This document shows positions 1-9,068 of a DNA stretch of 64,000 nucleotides, piece by piece. Each line of letters starts with the position of its first letter. Position 1 is the first letter of the stretch. The stretch spans positions 1,116,001-1,180,000 of the forward strand of contig JAOSJM010000001.1 of assembly GCA_027494165.1 (NCBI GenBank), in the 5' to 3' direction. Under the pieces are notes generated by a model. It saw only the letters and a list, made by a program, of their open reading frames with translations. It did not search any database and was not told where the DNA came from. The position numbers and the translations under genes are program-made. This DNA comes from Acidimicrobiia bacterium. GTDB taxonomy: Bacteria > Actinomycetota > Acidimicrobiia > IMCC26256 > JAOSJM01.

Positions 1-2
1 TC

Positions 3-509
3 CGGCGCCACCTCCACGACATGTCCCGGTTCCTGGTCTACGAGGCGACCGCCTCGCTGTGGCCGGTCACCACGACCGGGTCCGAGCGCGGCGCGCTCGT
101 GGTCCCGGTCCTGCGGGCCGGGCTCGGGCTCCTGGAGGGCGCGCTGGAGCTGGTTCCCGACGCCGAGGTCGGGTTCCTCGGGCTCCGGCGCGACGAGGTC
201 ACGCTCGAGCCGTCCCTGTACTGGTCGCGCCTCCCCGCCGACCTCTCCGGCCGGCCCGTCCTCGTCCTCGACCCGATGCTCGCCACCGGCGGCACCCTGG
301 CGGCGGTCGTCGGGATCCTGGCCGAGCGGGGCGCGACCGGGATCGTGGCCGTGACCGTCCTGACGACCCCCGAGGGCCTGGCCCGGGTCGAGAAGGAAGC
401 GAGCCGCCTGTCGGTGGTCTGCGCCTCGGTCGATGAGCGGCTCGACCGGCACGGCTTCATCGTGCCGGGGATGGGGGACGCGGGTGACCGACTGTTCGGG
501 CCGTCGTGA
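3..509 (+). CDS. upp: Uracil phosphoribosyltransferase, 5' end cut by window
   Basis: Converts uracil and PRPP to UMP in the pyrimidine salvage pathway, in the cytosol. The reading frame is open from base 3, so the N-terminus (roughly 40 residues of a usual ~208) lies outside the window; the ATG at 21 is internal, because RRHLHDMSRFLVYEAT before and across it matches the family. The PRPP-binding loop LDPMLATGGT and the C-terminal PGMGDAGDRLFG uracil-binding stretch are both present. No partner gene can be seen upstream. Family assignment is firm; only the true start is missing. Confidence 0.95.
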   Translation, partial: RRHLHDMSRFLVYEATASLWPVTTTGSERGALVVPVLRAGLGLLEGALELVPDAEVGFLGLRRDEVTLEPSLYWSRLPADLSGRPVLVLDPMLATGGTLAAVVGILAERGATGIVAVTVLTTPEGLARVEKEASRLSVVCASVDERLDRHGFIVPGMGDAGDRLFGPS

Positions 510-642
510 GCGGCCGGGTGAGGCCCTGGACCCGGCGAGCCGGTCGGGTCGGACCGAAACCCCTTGGGCGGCGGCCGCGACCGGCCGAAGGAGACCACAG
601 GAGGCAGAGGTCGGCCGCGCGGGCGACGGACCACGATCGAGG

Positions 643-2075
643 ATGAGCGGGTTGAGGGAGGTCCAGGTTCCGGCGCTCGTGCCCGGTCGGCTCGAGCCGG
701 TGATCGGCCCGGAGCGCTTCGCGCGCTTCACCGAGGCCGCGGCTCGGGCCCGGGCCCTCCTCGAGGGGCGGCGCGTCCTCAACGTCAACTCGACGTCCGA
801 CGGCGGTGGTGTCGCCGAGATGCTCCGCACGCTGGTCGCGTACGCGCGGGGATCGGGGGTCGACGCTCGCTGGGTGGTGATCGAGGGCGACCCGGAGTTC
901 TTCGCGATCACGAAGCGGATCCACAACGGCCTCTACGGTTCCGCCGGAGACGGCGGACCGCTCGGACCGGCCGAGCGCGAGCACTACGAGCGGGTGATCG
1001 ACCGCAACGCCCCGGACGTGACCGCCCGGATCCGCCCCGGCGACGTCGTGATCCTCCACGACCCGCAGACCGCCGGGATGACCCCGCGCCTCCGTGACGC
1101 CGGCGCAACGGTCGTGTGGCGCTGCCACGTGGGCGTCGACGTCCCCGATCACCACGTCGAGCGGTCCTGGGCGTTCCTCCGCCCGTTCGTCGAGCTCGCC
1201 GACGCCTCCGTGTTCTCCCGCGCCTCGTTCGCGCCGCCCTGGATCGATCGGGACCGCATGGTCGTCATCCCGCCCTCGATCGACCCGTTCTCCGCCAAGA
1301 ACGAGGCCATGTCGCCGGGCGACGTCGTCGGGGTGCTCCGGTACGTCGGCGCGCTCGACGGCAGGGGCCACCGGTCCCGGGTTCGCTTCAGCCGCCCCGA
1401 CGGACGGTCGGCCCGCGTCTCGCGCCGGGTCGACCTCCTCGGGACCGGACCGCCCCCCGAGCCGGACGTCCCGCTCGTCGTGCAGGTCTCGCGCTGGGAC
1501 CGGATGAAGGACATGACCGGGGTCCTCAGGGGTTTCGCGCAGCACGTCGACGGCTTCCGGCGCGCTCACCTGATGCTCGCCGGGCCGGCGTCGGTCTCCG
1601 ACGATCCCGAGGGGGCCGAGGTGCTCGACGAGTGTCTCGCCGAGTGGGAGGCCCTCGCCCCGGGGCCGCGGTCCCGCGTGCACCTGGCCTGCATCCCGTT
1701 CGCCGACTTCGACGAGGGCTCGGCGATCACGAACGCCCTCCAGCGGCACGCCGGCGTGGTCGTGCAGAAGAGCCTGGCGGAGGGCTTCGGTCTCACGGTG
1801 ACGGAAGCCATGTGGAAGGCCCGCCCGGTGGTGGCCAGCGCGGTCGGGGGATCGCGGACCAGATCGTCGACGGGGACCACGGCCTCCTGCTCGACGACGC
1901 GCGGGATCTCGAGGCGTTCGGCCGTGCCGTCCGGCGCGTCCTCGACGACCCGGAGGGTGCGGCCGCTCTCGGGACGAACGCCCACCGGCGTGCCGTCGAG
2001 TGCTTCCTGGGCGACCGGCACCTGCTCCAGTACGTCGCCCTGCTCGAGTCGCTCGAACGCTCGTCGGTGCGCTGA
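643..2075 (+). CDS. Trehalose synthase, GT4 family (TreT-like), one frameshift
   Basis: A GT-B glycosyltransferase expected to join glucose from an NDP-glucose donor to free glucose, giving trehalose in one step (known for TreT; inferred here). The start ATG at 643 follows a GAGG stretch. The N-terminal domain holds the glycine-rich VNSTSDGGGVAEML motif; the C-terminal domain carries the EGFGLTVTEAMWKARP E-x7-E motif that binds the sugar nucleotide. The frame breaks near 1848 in a G5 run (GGSRTR should read GGIADQIVDGDHG) and continues in the next frame to TGA at 2075; restored length is about 477 residues. The ORF-track entry 433-3066 wrongly fuses this gene to the following heme A synthase. 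Confidence 0.88.
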
Positions 2076-2133
2076 GGGACCTCGCCGGCCGGCTCGGGCC
2101 GGAGCGGCGCTCCCCTCTACCATGCGGTCCCGC

Positions 2134-3066
2134 ATGCCCATGCCGACCGTCTCGCCGCGCGGGTACCGGCGGATCGCGCTGTTCGCGGCGATCGTCCTCG
2201 GCGTGATCATCGTCAGCGGCGGTGCCGTCCGGCTTTCGGAGTCCGGCCTCGGGTGCTCCGACTGGCCCAACTGCGAGCCCGGGCGGCTCGCAGCACGCGC
2301 CGACGACCCCAACGCCATGGTGGAGTTCGTCAACCGGGTCTTCACCGGGCTCATCTCCGTCGCCGTGATCCTCGCCGTCCTGGGCTCCCTCGTCCGGCGG
2401 CCCCGGCGGCGCGATCTCGTCGTGCTCTCGTCCGGTCTCGTCCTCGGCCTCCTCGCCCAGATCGTGCTCGGCGGGTTGACGGTGAAGTACCACCTCGCCC
2501 CGCCGCTGGTCATGGCCCACTTCCTCCTGTCGGTCCTCGTCCTGTGGAACGCGGTGGTCCTCCACCACCGGTCGGGACAGCCCGAGGGGATCGCCCGACC
2601 CGCGGTGAGCCGGCGGGTCGTGGTCGGGAGCCGGGTCCTGCTGGTGGCGGCCTGGGCCGTGCTGGTGACGGGGACGCTCGTGACCGGGTCGGGCCCGCAC
2701 AGCGGCGGGGGCGAGGGTGACGAGGTCGAGCGGCTCGGCTTCCCCCTGCCCGAGATCACGCGCGTCCACGGCGTGACGGTGATGGCGTTCCTCGCCCTCG
2801 CCCTCGCGACCCTCTGGCTGGCCCGGCGGGAGCGCGCGCTCGAGCGGCTGCAGAGGCCGCTCACGGTCCTCCTCGTCCTCGTGGTGGCCCAGGCGGCCGT
2901 CGGCTACGCCCAGTACCTGACGGGGGTGCCCGAGCTCCTCGTGGGGATCCACCTCGCCGGCGCCACGCTGGTGTGGACCGCGACGGTCCTGGTCTCCCTG
3001 GCGACGTCCGAGCGGGTCGAGGGCGCTCCCGCGGTCGAGCGGCGCGAGGTGCTGGCCGGCACGTGA
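2134..3066 (+). CDS. ctaA: Heme A synthase (COX15/CtaA)
   Basis: Integral membrane enzyme that oxidises the C8 methyl of heme O to the formyl group of heme A for aa3-type cytochrome oxidase. About eight hydrophobic segments are visible, with conserved histidines in MAHFLLS, RVHGVT and GIHLAGA and the extracytoplasmic Cys pair in GLGCSDWPNC, typical of actinobacterial CtaA. Three ATGs are possible (2122, 2134, 2140). A TACCAT box at 2118-2123 overlaps the first, so a leaderless start at 2134 is favoured; this is inference. Length about 310 residues, normal for the family. Its pathway partner CtaB lies 35 kb away at 36973-37891. Confidence 0.92.
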   Translation: MPMPTVSPRGYRRIALFAAIVLGVIIVSGGAVRLSESGLGCSDWPNCEPGRLAARADDPNAMVEFVNRVFTGLISVAVILAVLGSLVRRPRRRDLVVLSSGLVLGLLAQIVLGGLTVKYHLAPPLVMAHFLLSVLVLWNAVVLHHRSGQPEGIARPAVSRRVVVGSRVLLVAAWAVLVTGTLVTGSGPHSGGGEGDEVERLGFPLPEITRVHGVTVMAFLALALATLWLARRERALERLQRPLTVLLVLVVAQAAVGYAQYLTGVPELLVGIHLAGATLVWTATVLVSLATSERVEGAPAVERREVLAGT

Positions 3067-3098
3067 CCGGCCGCCGGTGGGCGGTAGGCCGGCTCCGC

Positions 3099-3104
3099 TA
3101 GCGT
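3099..3104 (+). promoter_or_regulatory. Putative -10 box TAGCGT, leaderless promoter of ABC exporter
   Basis: TAGCGT sits 8 nt before the GTG at 3113 and no Shine-Dalgarno lies between. The spacing fits the leaderless pattern seen throughout the window. No clear -35 element is visible. Confidence 0.45.
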
Positions 3105-3112
3105 GATCGGCC

Positions 3113-4066
3113 GTGTCCGGGCCGGCGGTGCGCACCGAGGGGATCCAGCGGGCCTTCGGGGAGACCGTCGCGGTTGCGGGCGTCGACCTGACCGTCCAGC
3201 CGGGGGAGATCTACGGCTTCCTGGGGCCGAACGGCGCGGGGAAGTCGACCCTGGTCCGGATGCTGTGCACGCTGCTGCTCCCGACGGCCGGCCGGGGGAG
3301 CGTCGCCGGCTTCGACGTCGCCACGGAGCCCGACGCGGTGCGGCTGCGGATCGGGGTGGCGCTCCAGGAGGCCGCCCTCGACGACCGCCAGACCGGCCGC
3401 GAGCTGCTCCGGCTCCAGGCCCGCCTGTACGGGCTGACGGGCCGGGAGGCCGAGGGCCGGATCGAGGACCTGGCCGGCCTGGTGGACCTGGGCGACGCGC
3501 TCGGGCGGCGCGTCGGCACGTACTCCGGCGGGATGAAGCGGCGCCTCGACCTCGCGGCGGCCCTGGTCCACAACCCCGAGGTCCTGTTCCTCGACGAGCC
3601 GACGACCGGGCTCGACCCCGCGAGCCGGGCGAAGGTGTGGGAGGAGGTGCGGCGGCTGAACGTCGAGCTCGGGATGACGATCTTCCTGACGACCCAGTAC
3701 CTCGAGGAGGCCGACACCCTCGCGCACCGGATCGGGATCATCGACCGGGGCCGGGTCGTGGCCGAGGGGCGACCCGCGGACCTCAAGCGTTCGATCGGCT
3801 CCGACGTCATCGTGGCCGAGGTCGACGGCGGCGCGGAGCGGGCGTGCGCGGCGGTTCGAGCGGTGGCGGGGGTCACCGAGGTCGACGTCCACGGCGAGGA
3901 GCTGACGGTCCACACCGCCGACGGGGCGTCGCTCCTGAGCCCCGTGGCCGTCGCCCTCGACGGGTGCGGGGTACCGGTCCGGAGCCTCACGCTCCGCACG
4001 CCGACCCTCGACGACGTCTTCCTCGAGCTCACCGGCGAGCACCTGCACGAGGAGGAGATGGCGTGA
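3113..4066 (+). CDS. ABC transporter ATP-binding protein, DrrA-like
   Basis: Cytosolic ATPase of an ABC-2 type exporter of the daunorubicin-resistance class. Walker A GPNGAGKST near residue 40, signature YSGGMKRR, Walker B VLFLDEPTTGLD, and a final LDDVFLELTG segment characteristic of the DrrA family. Length is 317 residues. The stop overlaps the start of the permease gene (GTGA at 4063-4066), so the two are almost certainly translated together. Substrate cannot be read from the sequence; drugs or lipids are common for this class. The GTG start at 3113 is supported by the -10 box just upstream. Confidence 0.93.
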   Translation: MSGPAVRTEGIQRAFGETVAVAGVDLTVQPGEIYGFLGPNGAGKSTLVRMLCTLLLPTAGRGSVAGFDVATEPDAVRLRIGVALQEAALDDRQTGRELLRLQARLYGLTGREAEGRIEDLAGLVDLGDALGRRVGTYSGGMKRRLDLAAALVHNPEVLFLDEPTTGLDPASRAKVWEEVRRLNVELGMTIFLTTQYLEEADTLAHRIGIIDRGRVVAEGRPADLKRSIGSDVIVAEVDGGAERACAAVRAVAGVTEVDVHGEELTVHTADGASLLSPVAVALDGCGVPVRSLTLRTPTLDDVFLELTGEHLHEEEMA

Positions 4067-4872
4067 GCACGGCGGCCGGTTCCCTGGCGCCCCCGGTCGT
4101 GGGCGCCCGGCGGGCGGGGTTCCTCGCCGACGTGGCCTCGGTCGCCGGCCGGGCGCTGCGCGCCATCCCCCGCGAGCCCGAGGCGGTCGTCCCCGCCCTG
4201 ATCGTCCCGGTCTTCTTCTTCGTCGTGAACGTCGGGGCCCTCCAGGAGCTGGCCGAGCAGGGCCCGGTCACGGACTTCAAGGCGTTCCAGCTCCCGGTGG
4301 CGATCATCTTCGCGGTCACCGGCGTCTCGCGGGCCTCGGCGCTCGTCACCGACATCCAGAGCGGCTACTTCGACCGCCTCCTCGTGACCCCCGTCCACCG
4401 GCTGGCGCTCCTGCTGGGCCTCATGGTGGCCGACCTCGCCCTGGTGATCGGGCTCGCCGCGCCGGTCGTGGGGCTGGGGCTGGCCCTCGGCGTCCGCTTC
4501 GAGACCGGACTCGTGGGGATCCTCGTGTTCCTGGGGATCTCGGGGCTCTGGGGCCTGGTCTTCACCGGCTTCCCGTACGCCGTGGCGCTCAAGACGGGCA
4601 ACCCCGCCGCCGTGAACTCCAGCTTCATCCTCTTCTTCCCGTTCGCCTTCCTCACGACCGCCTTCCTCCCGAAGGAGGCGCTCACGGGGTGGCTGGCGAC
4701 GATCGCGACGTACAACCCGGTCACGTACCTGCTCGCCGGCCTGCGGTCGCTGATCCTCGAGGGGTGGGACGCGACGGCTCTGGGCCAGGCCCTCCTGGCG
4801 GTGGCGGCCGTCGGCGCGGTGAGCCTCTCCCTCGCGCTGTTCACGCTCCAGGGCCGGGTCCGGCGGGCGTGA
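4063..4872 (+). CDS. ABC-2 type permease, DrrB-like
   Basis: Membrane half of the exporter encoded with the preceding ATPase. A ~50-residue cytosolic N-terminus is followed by about six transmembrane segments. The stretches TDIQSGYFDRLLVTP and the YNPVTYLLAGLR segment near the end are typical of the ABC-2 membrane family. It starts at GTG 4063 inside the ATPase stop (GTGA overlap); the track ORF starting at 3103 is an out-of-frame extension. 269 residues, normal length. Together with 3113-4066 it forms a complete two-gene exporter, presumably acting as a dimer of each subunit. Confidence 0.92.
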   Translation: MSTAAGSLAPPVVGARRAGFLADVASVAGRALRAIPREPEAVVPALIVPVFFFVVNVGALQELAEQGPVTDFKAFQLPVAIIFAVTGVSRASALVTDIQSGYFDRLLVTPVHRLALLLGLMVADLALVIGLAAPVVGLGLALGVRFETGLVGILVFLGISGLWGLVFTGFPYAVALKTGNPAAVNSSFILFFPFAFLTTAFLPKEALTGWLATIATYNPVTYLLAGLRSLILEGWDATALGQALLAVAAVGAVSLSLALFTLQGRVRRA

Positions 4873-5396
4873 CCGTGGGCCTCGTCGGAGCCGCCCGGGC
4901 GGCGGCCGTGGGGGTCGCCGTGGTCGTGTCGGCCGGGTGCGATGCGGGCGCACCGTCCGGGGCGCGGTCGGCCCCGGCCGGGACTGCGGTGGTCCGGGCC
5001 TGCGAGCTGGTGTCGCGCGCCGACGCGGAGACCCTCCTGCGGGGCACGGCGCTCCGCGAGGACGCGCCCGAGCTCGCCGGCGGCGACGGGTCGACCGGGT
5101 GCCGTTACCGCCGGCGCGACGACGGGTCCGGGGTCGTCGAGGTCGTCGTCCGCCCCGAGTCGGGGACGGACGGGTCACGGGAGAAGGCGGTGATGACGCT
5201 GCGCGACCAGACCTACCGCGGTGTCCGCACCCGGGAGGTCGAAGGACTCGGGGACACGGCGCTGTGGGCCGACCTCGGTGACGCCCAGCAGCTCCACGTC
5301 TTCGCCGGAGACGCGCTGCTCGTGCTCACCGTCACGGGTGCCGTCGAGCGTGACGCGGTCGTCACGCTCGCCGAGACGATCGTGGCCCGGCTCTGA
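4869..5396 (+). CDS. Secreted lipoprotein, DUF3558-like
   Basis: Small exported lipoprotein of about 175 residues. The N-terminus has a hydrophobic signal ending in a lipobox-like VSAGC near residue 20, which predicts lipid anchoring to the outer face of the membrane. The mature part has a ACELVSRADAETLL segment and a second Cys in the STGCRYRR motif, a layout seen in actinobacterial DUF3558-type lipoproteins, for which no firm function is known. Start GTG at 4869 overlaps the stop of the ABC permease by four bases (GTGA); GTG 4875 is an alternative. It may be a late member of the exporter operon. Confidence 0.7.
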   Translation: MTVGLVGAARAAAVGVAVVVSAGCDAGAPSGARSAPAGTAVVRACELVSRADAETLLRGTALREDAPELAGGDGSTGCRYRRRDDGSGVVEVVVRPESGTDGSREKAVMTLRDQTYRGVRTREVEGLGDTALWADLGDAQQLHVFAGDALLVLTVTGAVERDAVVTLAETIVARL

Positions 5397-5443
5397 CCGG
5401 GCCGCGCTTCGCGGAGCCGCGCCACGCGCGAGCCTTGACGACC

Positions 5444-5898
5444 GTGGGGGGTCGTTCACGTTCGATCGGACGTGGAGCTTCGGGGTGTCGTTGCCCGAGC
5501 TGTGGGGCGTGCTCACCCGGACCGAGGACTTCCCGCGCTGGTGGAGCTGGCTCAGCGAGTTCGACGCCGACGGGCTCCGGACCGGCTCGGTCGCCCACTG
5601 CGTCGTCAGGGCTCCGCTTCCCTACTCGCTGTCCTTCGTGGTCCACGTGGTCGACGCCGTCGCGTGGGAATGCGTCCACACGACGGTCACCGGCGACCTG
5701 CGGGGGCCGGCCCGCCTCGACCTGGCCTCGAACGGGGACGGTTCCCGCGCCCGGCTGCGTTGGGACCTCGAGCTCCGGCACCCGACGCTGCGCCGCGTCG
5801 CGACCGTGGCCAGGCCGGCCATGGCCTGGGCCCACGACCGGGTCGTCGACGTGGGGGTGCGCCAGTTCCGCCGGCGGGCCCTCGGTCTGGGTGACTGA
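5444..5898 (+). CDS. SRPBCC (START-like) family protein
   Basis: Predicted small-molecule-binding protein of the SRPBCC helix-grip fold, about 150 residues. The first strand and helix read FDRTWSFGVSLPELWGVL followed by FPRWWSWL, the usual pattern for polyketide-cyclase/dehydrase-like members. No start codon lies in frame between the previous stop and the domain; the best candidate is GTG 5444, which would need one extra G in the G6 run that follows it, so a homopolymer deletion at the start is likely. It lies 47 nt after the lipoprotein gene. Ligand and role are unknown. Confidence 0.7.
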
Positions 5899-6130
5899 CC
5901 CCCGGTCGCGCGCCTCGCATCGCAACCCCGGACTCTGAACGGAGCCTTGCCAAGAAGGGCGGGCGCGTGCACACTCTCCGTGGCGGGGCCGCTCGGAAGG
6001 GCGAGCCGGGATCGACGGGCCACGCCGGGTGCGTCGGGGCTCGGGAGGCTGCCCGGCGACCCGAGGCCGACCGGCTCGCCGGTCCGTCGCTCCCGCGGGC
6101 GCCCGGGGCCCTGCGGGGCGAGGAGCACCC

Positions 6131-7541
6131 ATGCTTCGCAGGATCCCGGCCCTCCTGGTGGGCCTCGTCCTCGCGTTCGCCACCGCGACGAGCGCGGCCG
6201 CGTCCGACCCCTCCTCCGCGCAGGAGTGGGAACGGTCGATCGCCGAGCGGGCGCAGGAGCGCCCGCCGGCCGGCGACGGTCTCGCCGACCCGCTCGAGGT
6301 CCGGACCGGCGTCGACCCCGTCGGTGACGCCTTCTGGCCCCGGGGCGACATCGTGGAGTACGGCGCGCGATACGACGACTTCGTGCGGGTCGGGGCGGCG
6401 ACGGCCCTGGTCTCGAGCCCCGACTCCGCGCCGTGGATCTGGGGCATCACGGCGCACATGTGGGAGATCGACGTGAACGGCGACGGCGTCGAGGACTACC
6501 TGGTCTTCTTCGGCAACCCGGGTGGCGGCGGCCCGATCGGAGAGGTGACCCTCCCGGACGCGGTCACCCACGTGTGCGACGGGGTTGCCTGGTACGACGC
6601 GGTGGGGGGCTACTTCGTCGACTTCGCCCCCTCGTGCATCGGCGCCCCGCCCAGCTTCCGTTACACCGTGTTCGCCAGCTACGACGACGCCGGCGTGATC
6701 TCCGTGGACTGGGCCCCCGACGTCGGGTGGGCGGGGCCGATCACGAGGGGCGCGCCGGCTCCGCCCCCTCCTCCGCAGGTGGGCGGGGTGACGGCCGATG
6801 ACGGGTACTGGCTGGCCACGATGGACGGCCAGGTGGCCGCCTTCGGCGACCGGGCCGACCACGGATCGCTCACCTCGCTGCCCAACCTCCCCGTCGTGGG
6901 GATGGCCTCGACCCCGACCGACGGCGGCTACTGGTTGGTGGCCTCCGACGGGGGGATCTTCGCCTTCGGCGACGCGGGGTTCCACGGCTCGACGGGCGCG
7001 ATCGCGCTGAACCAGCCGATCGTGGGCATGGCACCCACCCCGACCGGACTGGGCTACTGGTTGGTGGCCTCCGACGGGGGATCTTCGCCTTCGGCGACGC
7101 GGGGTTCCACGGCTCGACGGGCGCGATCGCGCTGAACCAGCCGATCGTGGGCATGGCACCCACCCCGACCGGACTGGGCTACTGGCTGGTGGCCGAGGAC
7201 GGGGGGATCTTCGCCTTCGGCGACGCGGGGTTCCACGGCTCGACGGGCGCGATCGCGCTGAACCAGCCGATCGTCGGGATGACCCCGTCGCCCAGCGGCC
7301 AGGGCTACTGGTTGGTGGCCTCCGACGGGGGATCTTCGCCTTCGGCGACGCCGGGTTCCACGGCTCGACGGGCGCGATCGCGCTGAACCACCCGATCGTC
7401 GGGATGACCCCGTCGCCCAGCGGGCAGGGCTACCGGTTCGTCGCCGCGGACGGCGGTGTGTTCGTGTTCGGCGACGCCGGGTTCTACGGCTCGCTGGGCG
7501 GCATCCCGCTCGCCTTCCCCGTGATCGCCATGGCGGCGTAG
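6131..7541 (+). CDS. Secreted repeat protein (YWLVASDGG repeats), two frameshifts
   Basis: Exported protein of about 470 residues after repair. ATG 6131 follows a GAGGAG ribosome site and begins a signal peptide (LLVGLVLAFATATSAAAS). Residues ~30-215 form a unique domain; then five to six 42-residue repeats of the pattern PIVGMAPTPTG.GYWLVASDGGIFAFGDAGFHGS, likely a beta-propeller or similar solenoid. The frame breaks twice, near 7076 and 7328, each time in GACGGGGGATC where intact copies have six Gs; after the second break the protein ends IPLAFPVIAMAA at TAG 7541. Such repeats are widespread in Acidimicrobiia surface proteins; function is unknown, possibly cell-wall or extracellular binding. 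Confidence 0.8.
6868..7541 (+). repeat. Tandem 126-bp coding repeats (about five units)
   Basis: Near-identical 126-bp units encode the 42-residue YWLVASDGG repeat. Middle units are almost identical at the base level (ATCGCGCTGAACCAGCCGAT recurs), implying recent duplication or gene conversion, while the first and last units are diverged. Two units carry G5 instead of G6 after GAC. Confidence 0.85.
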
Positions 7542-7626
7542 CCGCAGGTGCCCAGCGTGCGCGGTGGCGCGGCGGGTGGCGTCGGCGAGAATCGCCGGGA
7601 GCGTCCACGACGACGGAGGTCCCGAC

Positions 7627-9055
7627 GTGCCCGTCCTGCTGCCCGACCAGCCGCTGCGATCGCTCGACGAGTACCGGGCCTGGGGGGCGGGGGCGCGCTC
7701 ACCCGGGCCCGGGAGCTCGGCCCCGACGCCGTGGTCGAGGCGATCACGGCCGCGGGCCTCCGGGGTCGCGGGGTGCCGGATTCCCGGCCGGGACCAAGTG
7801 GTCGTCCATCCGCGAGGGCGGCCCGGAGGTGGGCGAGCGCTACGTCGTGGCCAACGGGGCCGAGGGCGAGCCGGGCACCTTCAAGGACCGGATGCTCATG
7901 CGGCGCAACCCCTACCAGGTGCTCGAGGGCGTGGCCGTGGCGGCACAGGTCGTCGGCGCGGTCCACGCCTTCGTCGCCGTCAAGAGGTCCTTCGAGCCCG
8001 AGACGGCGGCGCTGAGCCGGGCGCTGGCGGAGATGAGCGAGTCCGGGATGCTCGGCGACGTGCCGATCTCGCTCGTCGGTGGGCCCGACGAGTACCTCTT
8101 CGGTGAGGAGAAGGGCCTCCTCGAGGTCATCGAGGGGGAGGACCCCCTGCCCCGCATGTTCCCCCCGTTCGTGTACGGGCTCTTCACGACGTCACCGCAG
8201 ATGGGCTGGTCGGCCGGGGTGGAGGTTCCGGTCGGGCCCGGGGATCCGAGGAGGGGGTGGCGCGGTCCAACCCGACGCTGGTGAACAACGTCGAGACCCT
8301 GGCGAACGTCCCCGTCGTCCTCCGCGACGGTCCCGAGTCGTACCGGTCCCGGGGCACGGACCGGTCCCCGGGCTCGGTGATCGTGACGGTCGTCGGTGAC
8401 GTGGCGCGCGCCGGGGTGGCGGAGGTGGACCTCGGCACGCCCCTGCGCGAGGTGCTCGATCGGGTCGGCGGGGGCCTCCGGCCCGGCCGCCGGGTCAAGG
8501 CGGTGCTGCCGGGAGCCGCCAACCCGGTCGTGACGGCCGACCACCTGGACGTCCCCCTCACCTACGAGGGCCTCGAGGCCGCCGGCAGCGGCATGGGCGC
8601 GGCCGGCTTCGTCGTCTACGACGACACCACGGACATGGTGGCCGTCGCCCGGGCCTTCTCGCGCTTCCTCTACGTCGAGTCCTGCGGGCAGTGCCCGGCC
8701 TGCAAGTTCGGCACCGGTGAGGTCACCGCGTACCTCGACCGGATCCTCGCCGGCCGGGGGACCGACCACGACGTCGAGGTCATCGGGGCCAGGCTCGTGA
8801 CCGTCACCGACGCGAATCGCTGCTACCTCCCGGTCCAGGAGCAGCGGCTGATCGGGAGCCTCCTGCGGGCCTTCCCCGAGGACTTCGCCGCCCACCTGGA
8901 GGGCCGGGCCCCCGTCCGCGGAGGCCCGGATCCCGAAGATCGTGGACCTCCTCGACGACGGCACCGCCGTGTGGGACGAGCGGCAGGCCACCAAGCGTCC
9001 CGACTGGACGTACGAGGAGGGATCCCCGGGCGGCTCCGGCGGGTGGCCGGGCTGA
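7627..9055 (+). CDS. NuoF-like NADH-binding flavoprotein, stand-alone, several frameshifts
   Basis: Homologue of the 51-kDa complex I subunit that takes electrons from NADH to FMN and a 4Fe-4S cluster. The restored protein has the NADH loop GRGGAGFPAGTKWS, the FMN motif NGAEGEPGTFKDR and the cluster motif ESCGQCPACKFGT with a later Cys in ANRCYLPVQEQ. Frames break near 7690, 7770, 8243 and 8930, three times by apparent loss of a G or C. GTG 7627 follows GGAGG. Unlike true NuoF it has no nuoE, nuoG or other complex I gene nearby, so it may serve another NADH-dependent redox complex; the C-terminal tail (about 45 residues after the cluster domain) is unusual. Restored length ~476 versus ~430 for NuoF. 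Confidence 0.82.
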
Positions 9056-9068
9056 GGGCCGCCCCGGG

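Noticed and set aside
433-3066. 877-residue single ORF covering trehalose synthase and heme A synthase
   Set aside because: The fusion exists only because a frameshift removes the synthase stop from this frame; the true synthase ends at 2075 and CtaA starts afterwards.
5221-5443. Upstream extension of the SRPBCC gene to GTG 5221
   Set aside because: It would lie inside the lipoprotein gene and encode a low-complexity Ser/Arg/Pro stretch typical of an out-of-frame shadow.
6868-7541. CRISPR-like array
   Set aside because: Repeats are directly adjacent, 126 bp long and in coding frame, with no spacers; no cas genes are present.
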